Source of the DNA: JAXLQL01 sp046331625
GTDB lineage: Bacteria; Acidobacteriota; Terriglobia; Bryobacterales; Bryobacteraceae
Direction: 5' to 3'
Assembly (NCBI GenBank): GCA_046331625.1
Contig: JAXLQL010000019.1
Span: 62,001-126,000 of the forward strand
DNA: 64,000 nt
Of this stretch, positions 35,196-43,530 are shown piece by piece; positions within the stretch are counted from its first letter, which is position 1; each line of letters starts with the position of its first letter. Made by a program: the position numbers and the translations under genes. The notes beneath the pieces are model-generated. The model worked only from the letters and a program-made list of their open reading frames with translations, did not search any database and was not told where the DNA came from.

Positions 35196-36083
35196 ATGAT
35201 GAAACGAATCAGAACCTTCGCCGGCGCTACGGTCTTCACCGCAATTCTAGCTGCACAACGTCCACCCGATGATACTATTTACGACAACATGGGCCAGCTT
35301 GAAGTCACCGTTACGATGGATCGCCAGGAATACTTCGACGGGGAGGCGAGCGCGGCCACTGTCAAGATCAAGAACCCTACCGCCGGCCCCCTGGTTGTAG
35401 CCGATCCCTTCCATCGCGAGGTAAGCGCGATGGAAATCTATCGCTTGCTCGATTCGAATGCAGTCGAGCCAGTTGTCACTAGAGACGCCGCGCTTCCTCG
35501 AGATGAAGTCTTGGCGCCTGACACCCCGCTGACAACCTTTACCGCCGGTGAGGAACGTATCCGAACGTTTCGTGCAGCGAAAGGCGGCGAGCTATGGTGG
35601 CCCCGCGACCCGGGTTGGATCGGGGTCCCCCCTGGAGCGTACCGGCTAACCTTTACTTATTGGAAATCCGACTCCGTTACTTATTGGAAATCCGACTCCG
35701 TTCGTTTTCGAGTTGTCAACCCAATTCTCGAACAGGTCGCCCGAGTCCGGCTCAGAACTGACGAACTCGTCGTAGATGCGGTTCCCCAGTACCGAGCTCC
35801 GCTGTATCGCTACGTTATCGCCGTGCGGCGAGGCACTGAGAGCTACATTTGCGTTTCTAACCGCAGCATCTGGCAAATCAGGGGCAGGGAGTCGCCTCTC
35901 GGGGAACCTCTCGAAAGAGGAGGTTACTACGGTCCCTTCCAGCGGATTGCCACAGTCGGCCCCTCCATCACCGAACTCAGCGCCACCCTCGGTGCCCTCG
36001 ACTCCATCGACATCACTTGGCGCGATGCGGTCGGCGGCGCGGGACGCGCAACGGTCGACCTCAACACCCTTCAGGTCCGCTAA
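35196..36083 (+). CDS. exported hypothetical protein with 8-residue tandem duplication
   Basis: 295 residues, N-terminal signal (IRTFAGATVFTAILAAQ), AGGAG before ATG 35196. Beta-rich body: LEVTVTMDRQEYFDGEASAATVKIKNPTAGPL looks like an Ig-like or intracellular-proteinase-inhibitor-type fold. The stretch TYWKSDSV occurs twice in direct succession, encoded by a perfect 24-base tandem duplication, within a predicted strand. No family recognised. Five bases after the metzincin-like gene, so probably co-transcribed; a role as a binding partner or inhibitor of the peptidase is only a guess. Confidence 0.6.
   Translation: MMKRIRTFAGATVFTAILAAQRPPDDTIYDNMGQLEVTVTMDRQEYFDGEASAATVKIKNPTAGPLVVADPFHREVSAMEIYRLLDSNAVEPVVTRDAALPRDEVLAPDTPLTTFTAGEERIRTFRAAKGGELWWPRDPGWIGVPPGAYRLTFTYWKSDSVTYWKSDSVRFRVVNPILEQVARVRLRTDELVVDAVPQYRAPLYRYVIAVRRGTESYICVSNRSIWQIRGRESPLGEPLERGGYYGPFQRIATVGPSITELSATLGALDSIDITWRDAVGGAGRATVDLNTLQVR
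35655..35702 (+). repeat. perfect 24-bp tandem duplication within a coding sequence
   Basis: Units 35655-35678 and 35679-35702 are identical (start ACTTATTGGAAATCCG). They preserve frame and duplicate eight residues. Absence of any difference implies a very recent event or an assembly/slippage artefact. Confidence 0.95.
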
Positions 36084-36095
36084 CCAGCGGACCTG
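36072..36095 (+). terminator. hairpin spanning the stop codon
   Basis: CAGGTCCGCT (36072-36081), loop AACC, AGCGGACCTG (36086-36095): a perfect ten-base-pair stem with four-base loop that includes the TAA stop. The 3' side is followed by AAAAC rather than a U-run, so termination may need help from Rho. Confidence 0.55.
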
Positions 36096-36394
36096 AAAAC
36101 AGCCAGTCACGTGCAAAATCGAACTGCGTGCTTTTCTTGTACCCCACACGATCCAAATCACTTCCGCTCCGCGCCACCCCTCGCGATTTTGCAGGACCCC
36201 TTGACAAGCACCATACCCTGGCCATGGAGGCTCGCCTCCGCCTTCGTTCCCCAGACGCCTCGCGCCGCACAAACGCGAGTTTGCCGAACGAACCCAAAAC
36301 CCGCGTGTTTCCAGCGCTGGGTTGCCCGATCTTTGAAATTTGGATATCCCGGCGATTGACAACCACGCGCTCGCGGCTGTATACCCAATGAATC
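36084..36394. other. intergenic region upstream of ceramidase-like gene
   Basis: 311 bases. It starts in the terminator hairpin and ends in the promoter described separately. The middle contains no credible gene. Confidence 0.4.
36356..36383 (+). promoter_or_regulatory. sigma-70-like promoter of the ceramidase-like gene
   Basis: TTGACA (36356-36361), 16-base spacer, TGTATA (36378-36383); an offset reading gives TATACC ending nine bases before the ATG at 36395. No Shine-Dalgarno is present in the short leader, so the transcript would be nearly leaderless. The only near-consensus -35/-10 pair noted in the window. Confidence 0.6.
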
Positions 36395-37894
36395 ATGCCG
36401 CGAATGCTTCTTCCCCTCGCCGTCCTCTTCTCCGCGCTTCTCCCCGCCGACCTCGTCGAGCAATCCGCCAAAGACGCCGCGCCCTCCGGACTCCTCGCCG
36501 GCGTCTCCCGCGTCGACATTTCCCCGCCCATCGGCATCCCCCAAATGAACTGGGGCGCGCAGACCCACGTCGAAAGCGCCGCCATCGACCCGGCCGGTAT
36601 GTTCGCCACCGCGCTCGTCCTCAGTGACGGAAAGCAGAAGTTCGCCATGGTCGACATCGACGCCCTCTTTTCGACACATCTCGACAGTGTGCGCACCCGC
36701 GCCGCCGCCCTCACCGGCATCCCCGCCGAGCACATCCGCCTCGCCGCCACCCACACCCACGCCGGACCCTTCCTCACCAAGGAAAAAGGCCCCGTCGGCT
36801 ACGATCTCGCGAAATACTCGAAAAGCTTCGACAACTACTGGGACATCGTCGCCGACAAGATCACCGGTGCCATCGTCGAGGCCAACTCCAAGCTCGAACC
36901 CGCCCACGCCGGCGGATCCAAGGGCAATGGCACCATCAATATCAACCGCCGCATCCGCCGCAACGGAACCCAGCCTCCGGGGGTCGGGCGCAATCCTGCC
37001 GGACTCGTCGACCGCGACCTCATCGTCATCCGCATCGACAGCGCCGCCGGAAAGCCGCTCGCCGTGCTCGTCAATTTCCAGTGCCACGGCACCGTGATGG
37101 CTTGGGAAAACAAAGCCATTTCGCCCGACTGGCCCGGCATGATGCGCCGCACAGTGGAGGACGCGCTCCCCGGCGCGCGCTGCCTCTTCTTCCAAGGAGC
37201 CGCTGGAAACCAGGGTCCGATCGAAGGCTTCACGGGCGACCTCGGCGTCGCCCATCGCCTCGGCATGATCCTCGGGCACGAAGCCGCCGCGCTCGCGCTG
37301 CAGACCGAGACCGTGCGCCGCGCGCCGAAGTTCGAAGGCTGGGTCGAGTCCACCGCGTTCATCGCCCGCCAGCCCTGGCGTGTCGCCGGACCTCGGGATG
37401 GCACCCTCAAGTTCGCCTCCGTGGTCACCGAGCTCCCGCCGCGCACGTACACGCCCGCCGAGGTGGACCGCATGTCCACCGCTGTTGCCGATGCGAAGAT
37501 GAAGGCTTCGTCGGCGCGGGCCAAGGGCGATAAGTGGGAGATCCACGCCGCCGAAGCGCGCCAACGCCGCTTCGAGGATCTGCTGGTCAAGTGGAAGAAG
37601 CCCCCGGCCAGCGAGCCCGTTCGGGTGCGCCTGCAGATGCTACGGATCGGCGAGATGGCGCTGGTGGCCATGCCCGGCGAGCCGTTCGCCGAGATCGGGC
37701 AGGCGATCAAGAAAGCTTCGCCATTTCCAGTTACTATGTTCTGCGGTTACTCAACGGGCGAGGGCGGCGAGTATATGCCGGTGGAGCCCGAGTATCATCA
37801 CGAAGGCTATGAGGTGGACCGGACGCCGTATGGGACGGGCGCGGCCGAAAAGCTGATTGAAGCCGCCAAAGCGCTGTTTCCGTCGATTCGGTAA
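36395..37894 (+). CDS. neutral/alkaline ceramidase-like exported protein
   Basis: 499 residues, signal peptide (LLPLAVLFSALLPADL). N-terminal neutral-ceramidase domain: GVSRVDISPPIGIPQMNWG, DIDALFSTHLDSVR, LAATHTHAGP (zinc-binding histidines), VLVNFQCHGTVM, ISPDWPGMM and FFQGAAGNQGP. The C-terminus (VAMPGEPFAEIGQAIKK, GYSTGEGGEYMP) also fits. Known members hydrolyse ceramide N-acyl bonds; many bacterial relatives have unknown substrates. Likely periplasmic or secreted, and converges with the radical SAM operon 25 bases away. Confidence 0.85.
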   Translation: MPRMLLPLAVLFSALLPADLVEQSAKDAAPSGLLAGVSRVDISPPIGIPQMNWGAQTHVESAAIDPAGMFATALVLSDGKQKFAMVDIDALFSTHLDSVRTRAAALTGIPAEHIRLAATHTHAGPFLTKEKGPVGYDLAKYSKSFDNYWDIVADKITGAIVEANSKLEPAHAGGSKGNGTININRRIRRNGTQPPGVGRNPAGLVDRDLIVIRIDSAAGKPLAVLVNFQCHGTVMAWENKAISPDWPGMMRRTVEDALPGARCLFFQGAAGNQGPIEGFTGDLGVAHRLGMILGHEAAALALQTETVRRAPKFEGWVESTAFIARQPWRVAGPRDGTLKFASVVTELPPRTYTPAEVDRMSTAVADAKMKASSARAKGDKWEIHAAEARQRRFEDLLVKWKKPPASEPVRVRLQMLRIGEMALVAMPGEPFAEIGQAIKKASPFPVTMFCGYSTGEGGEYMPVEPEYHHEGYEVDRTPYGTGAAEKLIEAAKALFPSIR

Positions 37895-37919
37895 CGCTCA
37901 GCCTCATACGCCACCGAGG

Positions 37920-39248
37920 TCATTCCTCCCTGAGCCAGACCTGGTCGTCTGGATGGATCGCCTTGGCTTGCTTCCGGCTGAAATGCTGCGGATCCGAAAC
38001 TGGACCGCCCAAGCCGATAGGGCGCGCCTCTTGCTCCCCGAAGAAATCGACGTAGTCGCCGTAGAAGCCATCGCAGATTGCGCGGGCATCGCATTCCGAG
38101 CAAGCAGCCACGTGGCGATAACCCGTGTACTCTCGAGCCCGCATGCGTGCATCCCGCTGGTAGAGTTCGTCGCGCGAGGCTTCGGTGGACTGCGCTGCCC
38201 AGTGCCGTTCGAGGCGCTGCTTGATCTGATGGAGGCCGTTTCCGATCCGCGGCAGGTCTTTCGCGAGCCGCCGCAGCGGGCCTCGCAGCGCGCCCAACTG
38301 GAGCCGTTCTCCCAGCGGCAATGGCGGAGTCAAGCTGGCCGCGGCGGCACGTTGCGCGGGCAGGTCGGTCCATGACCAACTGGCGAAGTCATTCTCGTGT
38401 AAGTCGTAGGGAATTTGGCTGAAATCGTAGACCGATGGGCGGTGCCGCTCGGAGACCACGCAGAACGGAAGATAGCGAACGTTGGCCTCCACTCCCGCCT
38501 TCGCGAGAATGTCGAGTGCCTCGTCGAGCGGTTCCCTCAGTTCGCCATAGCTGGGCACGTTTTCGGCGCTGCGCTTGCCGGTGGTTTGATCGTTGAATGG
38601 GTTGAATCCGAGGAAATTGACCACCTCCGCGCCCGTGCGAACCGCCAGGGTGGCGACATCGGCGAGTTGAGGTACGGCAGGTTTCGAAAGGACGGTATTG
38701 AACCGGAACGGAATACCCACTTCCTGCAAGTTCTTCAAGGCTTTCATCTGCCGGACATGCGCGCCTTGCTGCCTTACGAGATCGTCGTAGACCGAGCCCA
38801 AGCCTTGCAAGCTCACCAGCACGTCGCGCAGCCCCGCCTCGCGGAACCGCTCCGCCGCTACGCGGCTCGAGAGCACTTGCATATTACTAATGATGGTGGA
38901 GGCGAGGCCGATTTCCTTGTTGTAAGATACTAATTCGTAGATATGCGGCCAGAGAGTAGGCTCGCCGCCTTGAATATCGATGGAGTTGTTGCCGTAATAT
39001 TCCACGAGCGTGCGGCAGGCTTCCTTCGCTTTGTCGAGGCTCATGAAGGGATGCTCGGGATGATTCGCGTCTTCGATGCGGTCGAGGAAGTAACAGAAGC
39101 TGCAGCGAAGGTTGCACGTCTGCCCTAGCCATAGGATGCCCCGGCGCGTGATCTTGCGATCGAAGCTCGCAGCGTAGACGGGCTTCGGGGCTGGGCGATC
39201 GGTGACCGCGAGTTCCAGAGCCTGGTCGAGCACGGAAGTCCCGGTCAT
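37920..39248 (-). CDS. radical SAM enzyme with SPASM-like C-terminal cysteines
   Basis: 442 residues from ATG 39248, whose ATGA overlaps the glycosyltransferase stop; the frame runs on upstream but only as a shadow of that gene. Radical SAM cluster motif CNLRCSFC (CxxxCxxC) near residue 46, GGEPTLW (SAM-binding GGE), ISNMQVLSS and LVSLQGLG. The C-terminus has CSECDARAIC (C-x2-C-x5-C), the SPASM/twitch core, implying an auxiliary iron-sulphur cluster. SPASM enzymes usually modify peptides or sugars; here it ends an operon with a flavin monooxygenase and two GT2 enzymes. Substrate unknown. Tail QHFSRKQAKAIHPDDQVW. Confidence 0.85.
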   Translation of the reverse strand: MTGTSVLDQALELAVTDRPAPKPVYAASFDRKITRRGILWLGQTCNLRCSFCYFLDRIEDANHPEHPFMSLDKAKEACRTLVEYYGNNSIDIQGGEPTLWPHIYELVSYNKEIGLASTIISNMQVLSSRVAAERFREAGLRDVLVSLQGLGSVYDDLVRQQGAHVRQMKALKNLQEVGIPFRFNTVLSKPAVPQLADVATLAVRTGAEVVNFLGFNPFNDQTTGKRSAENVPSYGELREPLDEALDILAKAGVEANVRYLPFCVVSERHRPSVYDFSQIPYDLHENDFASWSWTDLPAQRAAAASLTPPLPLGERLQLGALRGPLRRLAKDLPRIGNGLHQIKQRLERHWAAQSTEASRDELYQRDARMRAREYTGYRHVAACSECDARAICDGFYGDYVDFFGEQEARPIGLGGPVSDPQHFSRKQAKAIHPDDQVWLREE

Positions 39249-40111
39249 CTGGCCTCCAGACGGCGCCACATTGCGAGCGCGGCGATGCGCGCCGCAAGTA
39301 CGGGCGATGCAAACGCTTCCGCCAAGCGCGCAGCGGCGAATGCGGGGTCGCCGTTTGCCAAGCCAGCGCGTGCGAATAGGAGTGCTCGCGCGGCGCGGAC
39401 CCAGCGCTGCTCGCGGTCCGGCAGTGCGGCGGCCGCACGGCCATGAACGGATCGCTCCTCGTCGAACCAATGCCGATGCTTCGTCACCAAGCCTCCGGGA
39501 ACCGAGCGCTCCACTAGCGCTTGGGCGCGATGCACGGTGCGGCCTCCGCCGGCGATCAGGCGAACGTACCACTCGAGGTCGTGGACGATGGATAGGCTCT
39601 CGTCGAACATGCCGGCGCGCGTGAACGCGGAGCGGCGGCATGCGACTACCGAGAGCGTGTGAATGGGGCACTCGGCGAGCAGATGAGTAAGCTGGTCCGG
39701 GTAGTCGTGGAGCGGCTTCAAGATCGGTTGCCTTCGGGCTCCCGAGGCGTCCACCTCGACGTGGCCGGTGCTGGCGAGATCGGCATCCAGGTTTGCGTCG
39801 AGCTGCGCCACTTGCACTTCGAGGAACGAGGGATGCCACACGTCGTCGTCGTCGAGGAAGGCGATGATCTCGCCGCTCGAGCGCTCGATTGCTCGATTGC
39901 GCGCCGCGGCTGCGCCCTTCGGCTTCTCCGATGCGACGATGGACGCGGCTGGCAGCCGGGTGTGGAGCCAGGCCCCGGTACCGTCGGACGAACCATCATC
40001 GGCGACCACGATTTCGAAATCGCAGAAGGTCTGCGACTCCACGCTCGCGAGCGCTCGCTCGAGCATGGAACGGCGGTCGTGAGTCGGAATGACCACGGAT
40101 ACTCGAGGCAT
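39245..40111 (-). CDS. GT2-family glycosyltransferase
   Basis: 288 residues from ATG 40111. N-terminal GT-A nucleotide-sugar motif VSVVIPTHDRRSMLERALASVESQ, EIVVADDGSSDGTGAW, AAARNRAIERSSGEIIAFLDDDDVW (DxD), and a later acidic HDLEWYVRL region. Cytoplasmic inverting glycosyltransferase; acceptor unknown. The start overlaps the upstream GT2 stop by one base (TAATG) and its stop overlaps the radical SAM start (ATGA), so translation is coupled on both sides. Confidence 0.88.
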   Translation of the reverse strand: MPRVSVVIPTHDRRSMLERALASVESQTFCDFEIVVADDGSSDGTGAWLHTRLPAASIVASEKPKGAAAARNRAIERSSGEIIAFLDDDDVWHPSFLEVQVAQLDANLDADLASTGHVEVDASGARRQPILKPLHDYPDQLTHLLAECPIHTLSVVACRRSAFTRAGMFDESLSIVHDLEWYVRLIAGGGRTVHRAQALVERSVPGGLVTKHRHWFDEERSVHGRAAAALPDREQRWVRAARALLFARAGLANGDPAFAAARLAEAFASPVLAARIAALAMWRRLEAR

Positions 40112-41022
40112 TAGCGGACCACCTTGGCAAGGGCTGCTTCCCGGGCGGGTTCGGTGCGCGACGCGGGCAAGCCCACGCGCTCGGCGAGATATCCGGCGGT
40201 GTTCGCGATTTCCCACATCACCAGCAGCGCGGCGACGGCCATGCCGCGACCGAAGCCGCGCCGCCGCAACTCAGGAAGCACGAGCACGGGTAAGCGGAAG
40301 TGGAATCCGAGACTTCCCCGCAGGCTCGATGGCACACCAGAGCCGTGGAAGCGCGCCGCGCCTCTTCCGTAGGCGAAGAACTTGAGCACGAATCCGCTCA
40401 GGGTCAGGCGGTCGTCATGTTCCACCACGGCTTCGAGCACACGGCCGAGCGAGTAGCCCGCCGCCGCCCATCTCCTGCACAACTCGCGATCTTCAGCGGT
40501 GCGGAAGCGCTCGTCGAAGCCTCCGATCTGGCGAAGCGTCTCGGCTGGAAACGCCAGGTTGTTCGAGGCGAGCAGGCGCTCGCGCTTGATCACGGCGAGA
40601 TCGTGCCGAGCGAGCAAGCAGAGCACGAGTTGGGCGGTATCCGCGTAGGCGTTCGCCGGAAGGCCGTTGTTCGTTGCGCCACCCACGGCGATGGGTGGCG
40701 AAAGGCTCACACCTCCGGCCAATGCGTTTACCCATCCAGGAAGGGGCCGGCAGTCGTCATCAGTGAAGAGGACGATGCTCCCGCGCGCCACGAGAAGCCC
40801 ATGGTTGCGCGCGGCGGATGGACCTCCTGCCTCCACTTGCAGCAACTGCAACCGCAGTGAATCGAGGAAGGGCTTCACCACCGGACCCAAGTCTTCTGAG
40901 CCGCCATCGGAGATAACGATGGTCTCGGCGTCCGCTGGATACGAAACCGCGAGGGCGCGCAGACAGGCCGCGAGCGGACCTGGACGGTCTCGCGTCGGAA
41001 TGATCACCGACACTCGGATCAC
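40111..41022 (-). CDS. GT2-family glycosyltransferase with C-terminal hydrophobic segment
   Basis: 303 residues from GTG 41022, which overlaps the monooxygenase stop (GTGA). GT-A motifs: VSVIIPTRDRPGPLAACLRAL, IVISDGGSED, PSAARNHGLLVARGSIVLFTDDDC, FDERFRTAEDRELCRRW (catalytic-base region). A weak hydrophobic stretch MAVAALLVMWEIANTAGYL near residue 270 may bring it to the membrane. Paralogous in outline to the next gene but clearly different. Donor and acceptor unknown. Confidence 0.88.
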   Translation of the reverse strand: MIRVSVIIPTRDRPGPLAACLRALAVSYPADAETIVISDGGSEDLGPVVKPFLDSLRLQLLQVEAGGPSAARNHGLLVARGSIVLFTDDDCRPLPGWVNALAGGVSLSPPIAVGGATNNGLPANAYADTAQLVLCLLARHDLAVIKRERLLASNNLAFPAETLRQIGGFDERFRTAEDRELCRRWAAAGYSLGRVLEAVVEHDDRLTLSGFVLKFFAYGRGAARFHGSGVPSSLRGSLGFHFRLPVLVLPELRRRGFGRGMAVAALLVMWEIANTAGYLAERVGLPASRTEPAREAALAKVVR

Positions 41023-42686
41023 GGCTCGAGCTCCAGCTTGGGCGCGTACGCCGGTCCCAAGAAGCGATGCAAGGTGCGCGACAACATCCACCGAAGTTGG
41101 AGGTTCCAACGGTCCGGCCACGGATGCATGATCGGCAGGCTCTCGATCACCTCACGCGCCAACTCGGGCTTGGCGTGCGGACCCACCAGCCGATACTGCG
41201 CCGCCACAAACGCGGCCGCGACAAAATGTTTCTCGAACCGCTTGCCCTGCCGGCGGACGTCGCGCCACGTGGGCTTGCATCCGATCTGCGCCGCCAGTTC
41301 GTCGCAGTAGGGCGCAAACTCCACCAGGTGGTCCAAGCGCCCGCGCACGGCACGGAAGAAGTCGCGACGGAAGCGTGTGCCGCGCTCGATCGACTCGATC
41401 ATCTCCGCTTTCGAAGGAAGAGTGACGCGGCCGCTTTGCACCAATGCGAACCAGCGTGCCTGCAATTCGGCCAGCGGAGGAATGGCGCCGAAGGCGGGGC
41501 GCAAGAAGCCGATGAAGCCGAGGTCGCCGCCGACTTCCGGATTGAAGGTGTGTAGGTAACGCGGCGCCGACACCGTCTGCTCGTCCAGAAACGGTGCGCG
41601 CGTATCGAAGCCCGTACAGAAGATGACGAGATCCGGCGTGAACTCGGAGCCGTCTTCGAAGATGGCGCGCTTCCCTTCGAACCTCGCGAGCCCCGCGGCT
41701 TGCCGGCATTTCCCATCGGCAAGCGCGCGCACGAACTCGTCGGTCTTGGTTCCGAACTGCTCATTGACGGTGCCGCCGGAGCGCGCCAGCAACTGTTTGC
41801 TGAGCTCGCGCGTGCGAAGGTTGCTTCGAACCGTGGTCTTGTCCGGACCTTCAAGAAGCGGCAGGTATTCCCAGAAGAACTGAAACGAGATCTGCAGCGC
41901 CTTGTCGACAAAGACGAACGGAAGGAAAGCCCAACGGTAGATAGTCCGCTTGCGGTTGTCGGCAGGATTCCGCGTTTGAAAGATCCAATGCGCAGGGCTG
42001 TTCAGCAGGCGCGAAGTCAGTAGATCCCGCGGCTTGCCGAATGCCGTTCGCGAGAGTACCGCCACGCCGCGGCGCAGCGAGAGTACGGTTTCGGCGGCGT
42101 TGGCGGAGACCTCAGCAGTGATATCAGCGCCGGACTCGCCGGCTCCGACGATGAGCACGCGCTTGCCTGCTACCTGCGCCGGACGGCGATACTGCGCGCC
42201 ATGGATCCACTCGCCTTCGAACGTGTCCTGGCCGGGGAAATTCGGAATGTGTGGATGCTGATGCAGTCCCGAGCAAAGTGCGACCGCGTCGAACGTCTCT
42301 TCGCGGCTCCCTTCCGAGTCACGCACGCGCACCATCCAGCCGCCGCCCGGCATGGGCTTCACCGACTCGACGGTGGTTCCGAACCGGATATGCGGACGCA
42401 GGTTGAATTCGTCGCAGTAGAGGTTCAGGTAGTCGACATACTCGGACGCTCGCGGGTGGTCGGGCCGCTCGGCGGACATGGGGAGATCCGAGAACGCAGT
42501 GAGCGCGCCCGAGGACGTGAGACGGCAGGACTCCCACACGACACCGTCGGTCTCGCCGAATCGAAAGACTCCGCCGACGCCGGATGCTCGCTCAAAGCAG
42601 GTGGGCACATGCCCTTCCGCTAGCAACTCCTTCACGGTAGCGAGACCAGACGGCCCGGCACCGGCGACGGCCACTCGCCTGCTCAC
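41019..42686 (-). CDS. flavin-containing monooxygenase (class B)
   Basis: 555 residues. FAD-binding GxGxxG near the start (VAGAGPSGLATV), NADP-binding GxGxxG (LIVGAGESGADI) about residue 178, and the family fingerprint FEGEWIHGAQY (FxGxxxHxxxY). It should oxygenate a soft nucleophile (amine or thioether) or act as a Baeyer-Villiger-type enzyme. Start GTG 42686 has AGGAGGA just upstream; TATAAT at 42712-42717 is a likely -10, so this is the first gene of the FMO-GT2-GT2-radical SAM operon. Confidence 0.9.
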   Translation of the reverse strand: MSRRVAVAGAGPSGLATVKELLAEGHVPTCFERASGVGGVFRFGETDGVVWESCRLTSSGALTAFSDLPMSAERPDHPRASEYVDYLNLYCDEFNLRPHIRFGTTVESVKPMPGGGWMVRVRDSEGSREETFDAVALCSGLHQHPHIPNFPGQDTFEGEWIHGAQYRRPAQVAGKRVLIVGAGESGADITAEVSANAAETVLSLRRGVAVLSRTAFGKPRDLLTSRLLNSPAHWIFQTRNPADNRKRTIYRWAFLPFVFVDKALQISFQFFWEYLPLLEGPDKTTVRSNLRTRELSKQLLARSGGTVNEQFGTKTDEFVRALADGKCRQAAGLARFEGKRAIFEDGSEFTPDLVIFCTGFDTRAPFLDEQTVSAPRYLHTFNPEVGGDLGFIGFLRPAFGAIPPLAELQARWFALVQSGRVTLPSKAEMIESIERGTRFRRDFFRAVRGRLDHLVEFAPYCDELAAQIGCKPTWRDVRRQGKRFEKHFVAAAFVAAQYRLVGPHAKPELAREVIESLPIMHPWPDRWNLQLRWMLSRTLHRFLGPAYAPKLELEP

Positions 42687-42754
42687 ATCTCCTCCTGATA
42701 GTTACCCTGCCATTATAGTCGGGGCCGATCTCCCCATGCCCTACCATTCGATAG
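42687..42754. promoter_or_regulatory. divergent promoter between FMO operon and methyltransferase
   Basis: 68 bases. Minus strand: TATAAT (42712-42717) and AGGAGGA (about 42690-42696) for the monooxygenase GTG. Plus strand: TACCAT (42742-42747) seven bases before the methyltransferase ATG, without a Shine-Dalgarno. Two different modes of initiation, leadered and leaderless, are thus suggested on the two strands. Confidence 0.55.
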
Positions 42755-43519
42755 ATGCCCTCCTCGCGCCCTTATCGCTGGCTCGCCAAATACTACGATC
42801 GCGTTTTCTCGCCTTTTCGAGCTCCCATCGACAACGCGAGGCATCAAATTCTCGAGCCCCTTTTGCCTCGGATCGCTTCAGCGTGCGAGTTGGCCTGTGG
42901 TACGGGTACGGTGGCGCTCGAGTTGGCGCGCAGCGGAATCCGCACCTACGCCGTGGACCTCTCGCCCGGCATGTGCCGCATCACGCGCGAGAAAGCCCTT
43001 CAACAAAAGGTGCCGCTCCGAGTGCTGCGTGCGGACATGCGCGAGTTCCGATTGCGAGAGCGCGTGGATTTGGTGACTTGCGAGTATGACGCGTTGAATC
43101 ATGTTCCGCGCAAGGCGGATCTCGCCAAGGTCTTGCGAGCGGTTGCGCGTGCGCTCGAGCCTGGCGGCCATTTCTATTTCGACGTGAACAATCTGGCGGG
43201 GTTCGAGCGTTACTGGAATGGATGCTTCTGGGTGGAGCGTCCGGGCTTGGTGCTGGTGATGCGCAACGGTCACGACTCCAAGAAGCAGCGGGCGTGGAGC
43301 GACGTCGAGTGGTTCATCGAAGAGGGCTCGCTGTGGCGCAGGCACACCGAGCGAGTGGAGGAAGTCTGCTGGACGGCAGCCGAGATCCGGCAAGCATTGC
43401 AGAAGGCGGGGTTCGACCGGATCCGCGCGTGGGACGCCGCGCCGTTTTTCGAAGGCGATGACTTGACGCGCCGCGGTTGCCGTACGTTCTACCTGGCTCG
43501 CAAAGGCCTCAGCCGCTAG
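42755..43519 (+). CDS. class I SAM-dependent methyltransferase
   Basis: 254 residues. Motif I ELACGTGTVALELA, post-I acidic end of strand 2 in YAVDLSPGM, LRADMREF, and LEPGGHFYFDVNN. N-terminus YRWLAKYYDRVFSPFR is typical of this type. Small-molecule methyltransferase; the substrate may relate to the divergent FMO/glycosyltransferase/radical SAM operon, but that is only context. Start ATG 42755 lies seven bases after a TACCAT hexamer. Confidence 0.88.
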   Translation: MPSSRPYRWLAKYYDRVFSPFRAPIDNARHQILEPLLPRIASACELACGTGTVALELARSGIRTYAVDLSPGMCRITREKALQQKVPLRVLRADMREFRLRERVDLVTCEYDALNHVPRKADLAKVLRAVARALEPGGHFYFDVNNLAGFERYWNGCFWVERPGLVLVMRNGHDSKKQRAWSDVEWFIEEGSLWRRHTERVEEVCWTAAEIRQALQKAGFDRIRAWDAAPFFEGDDLTRRGCRTFYLARKGLSR

Positions 43520-43530
43520 AATGAGTGGTC

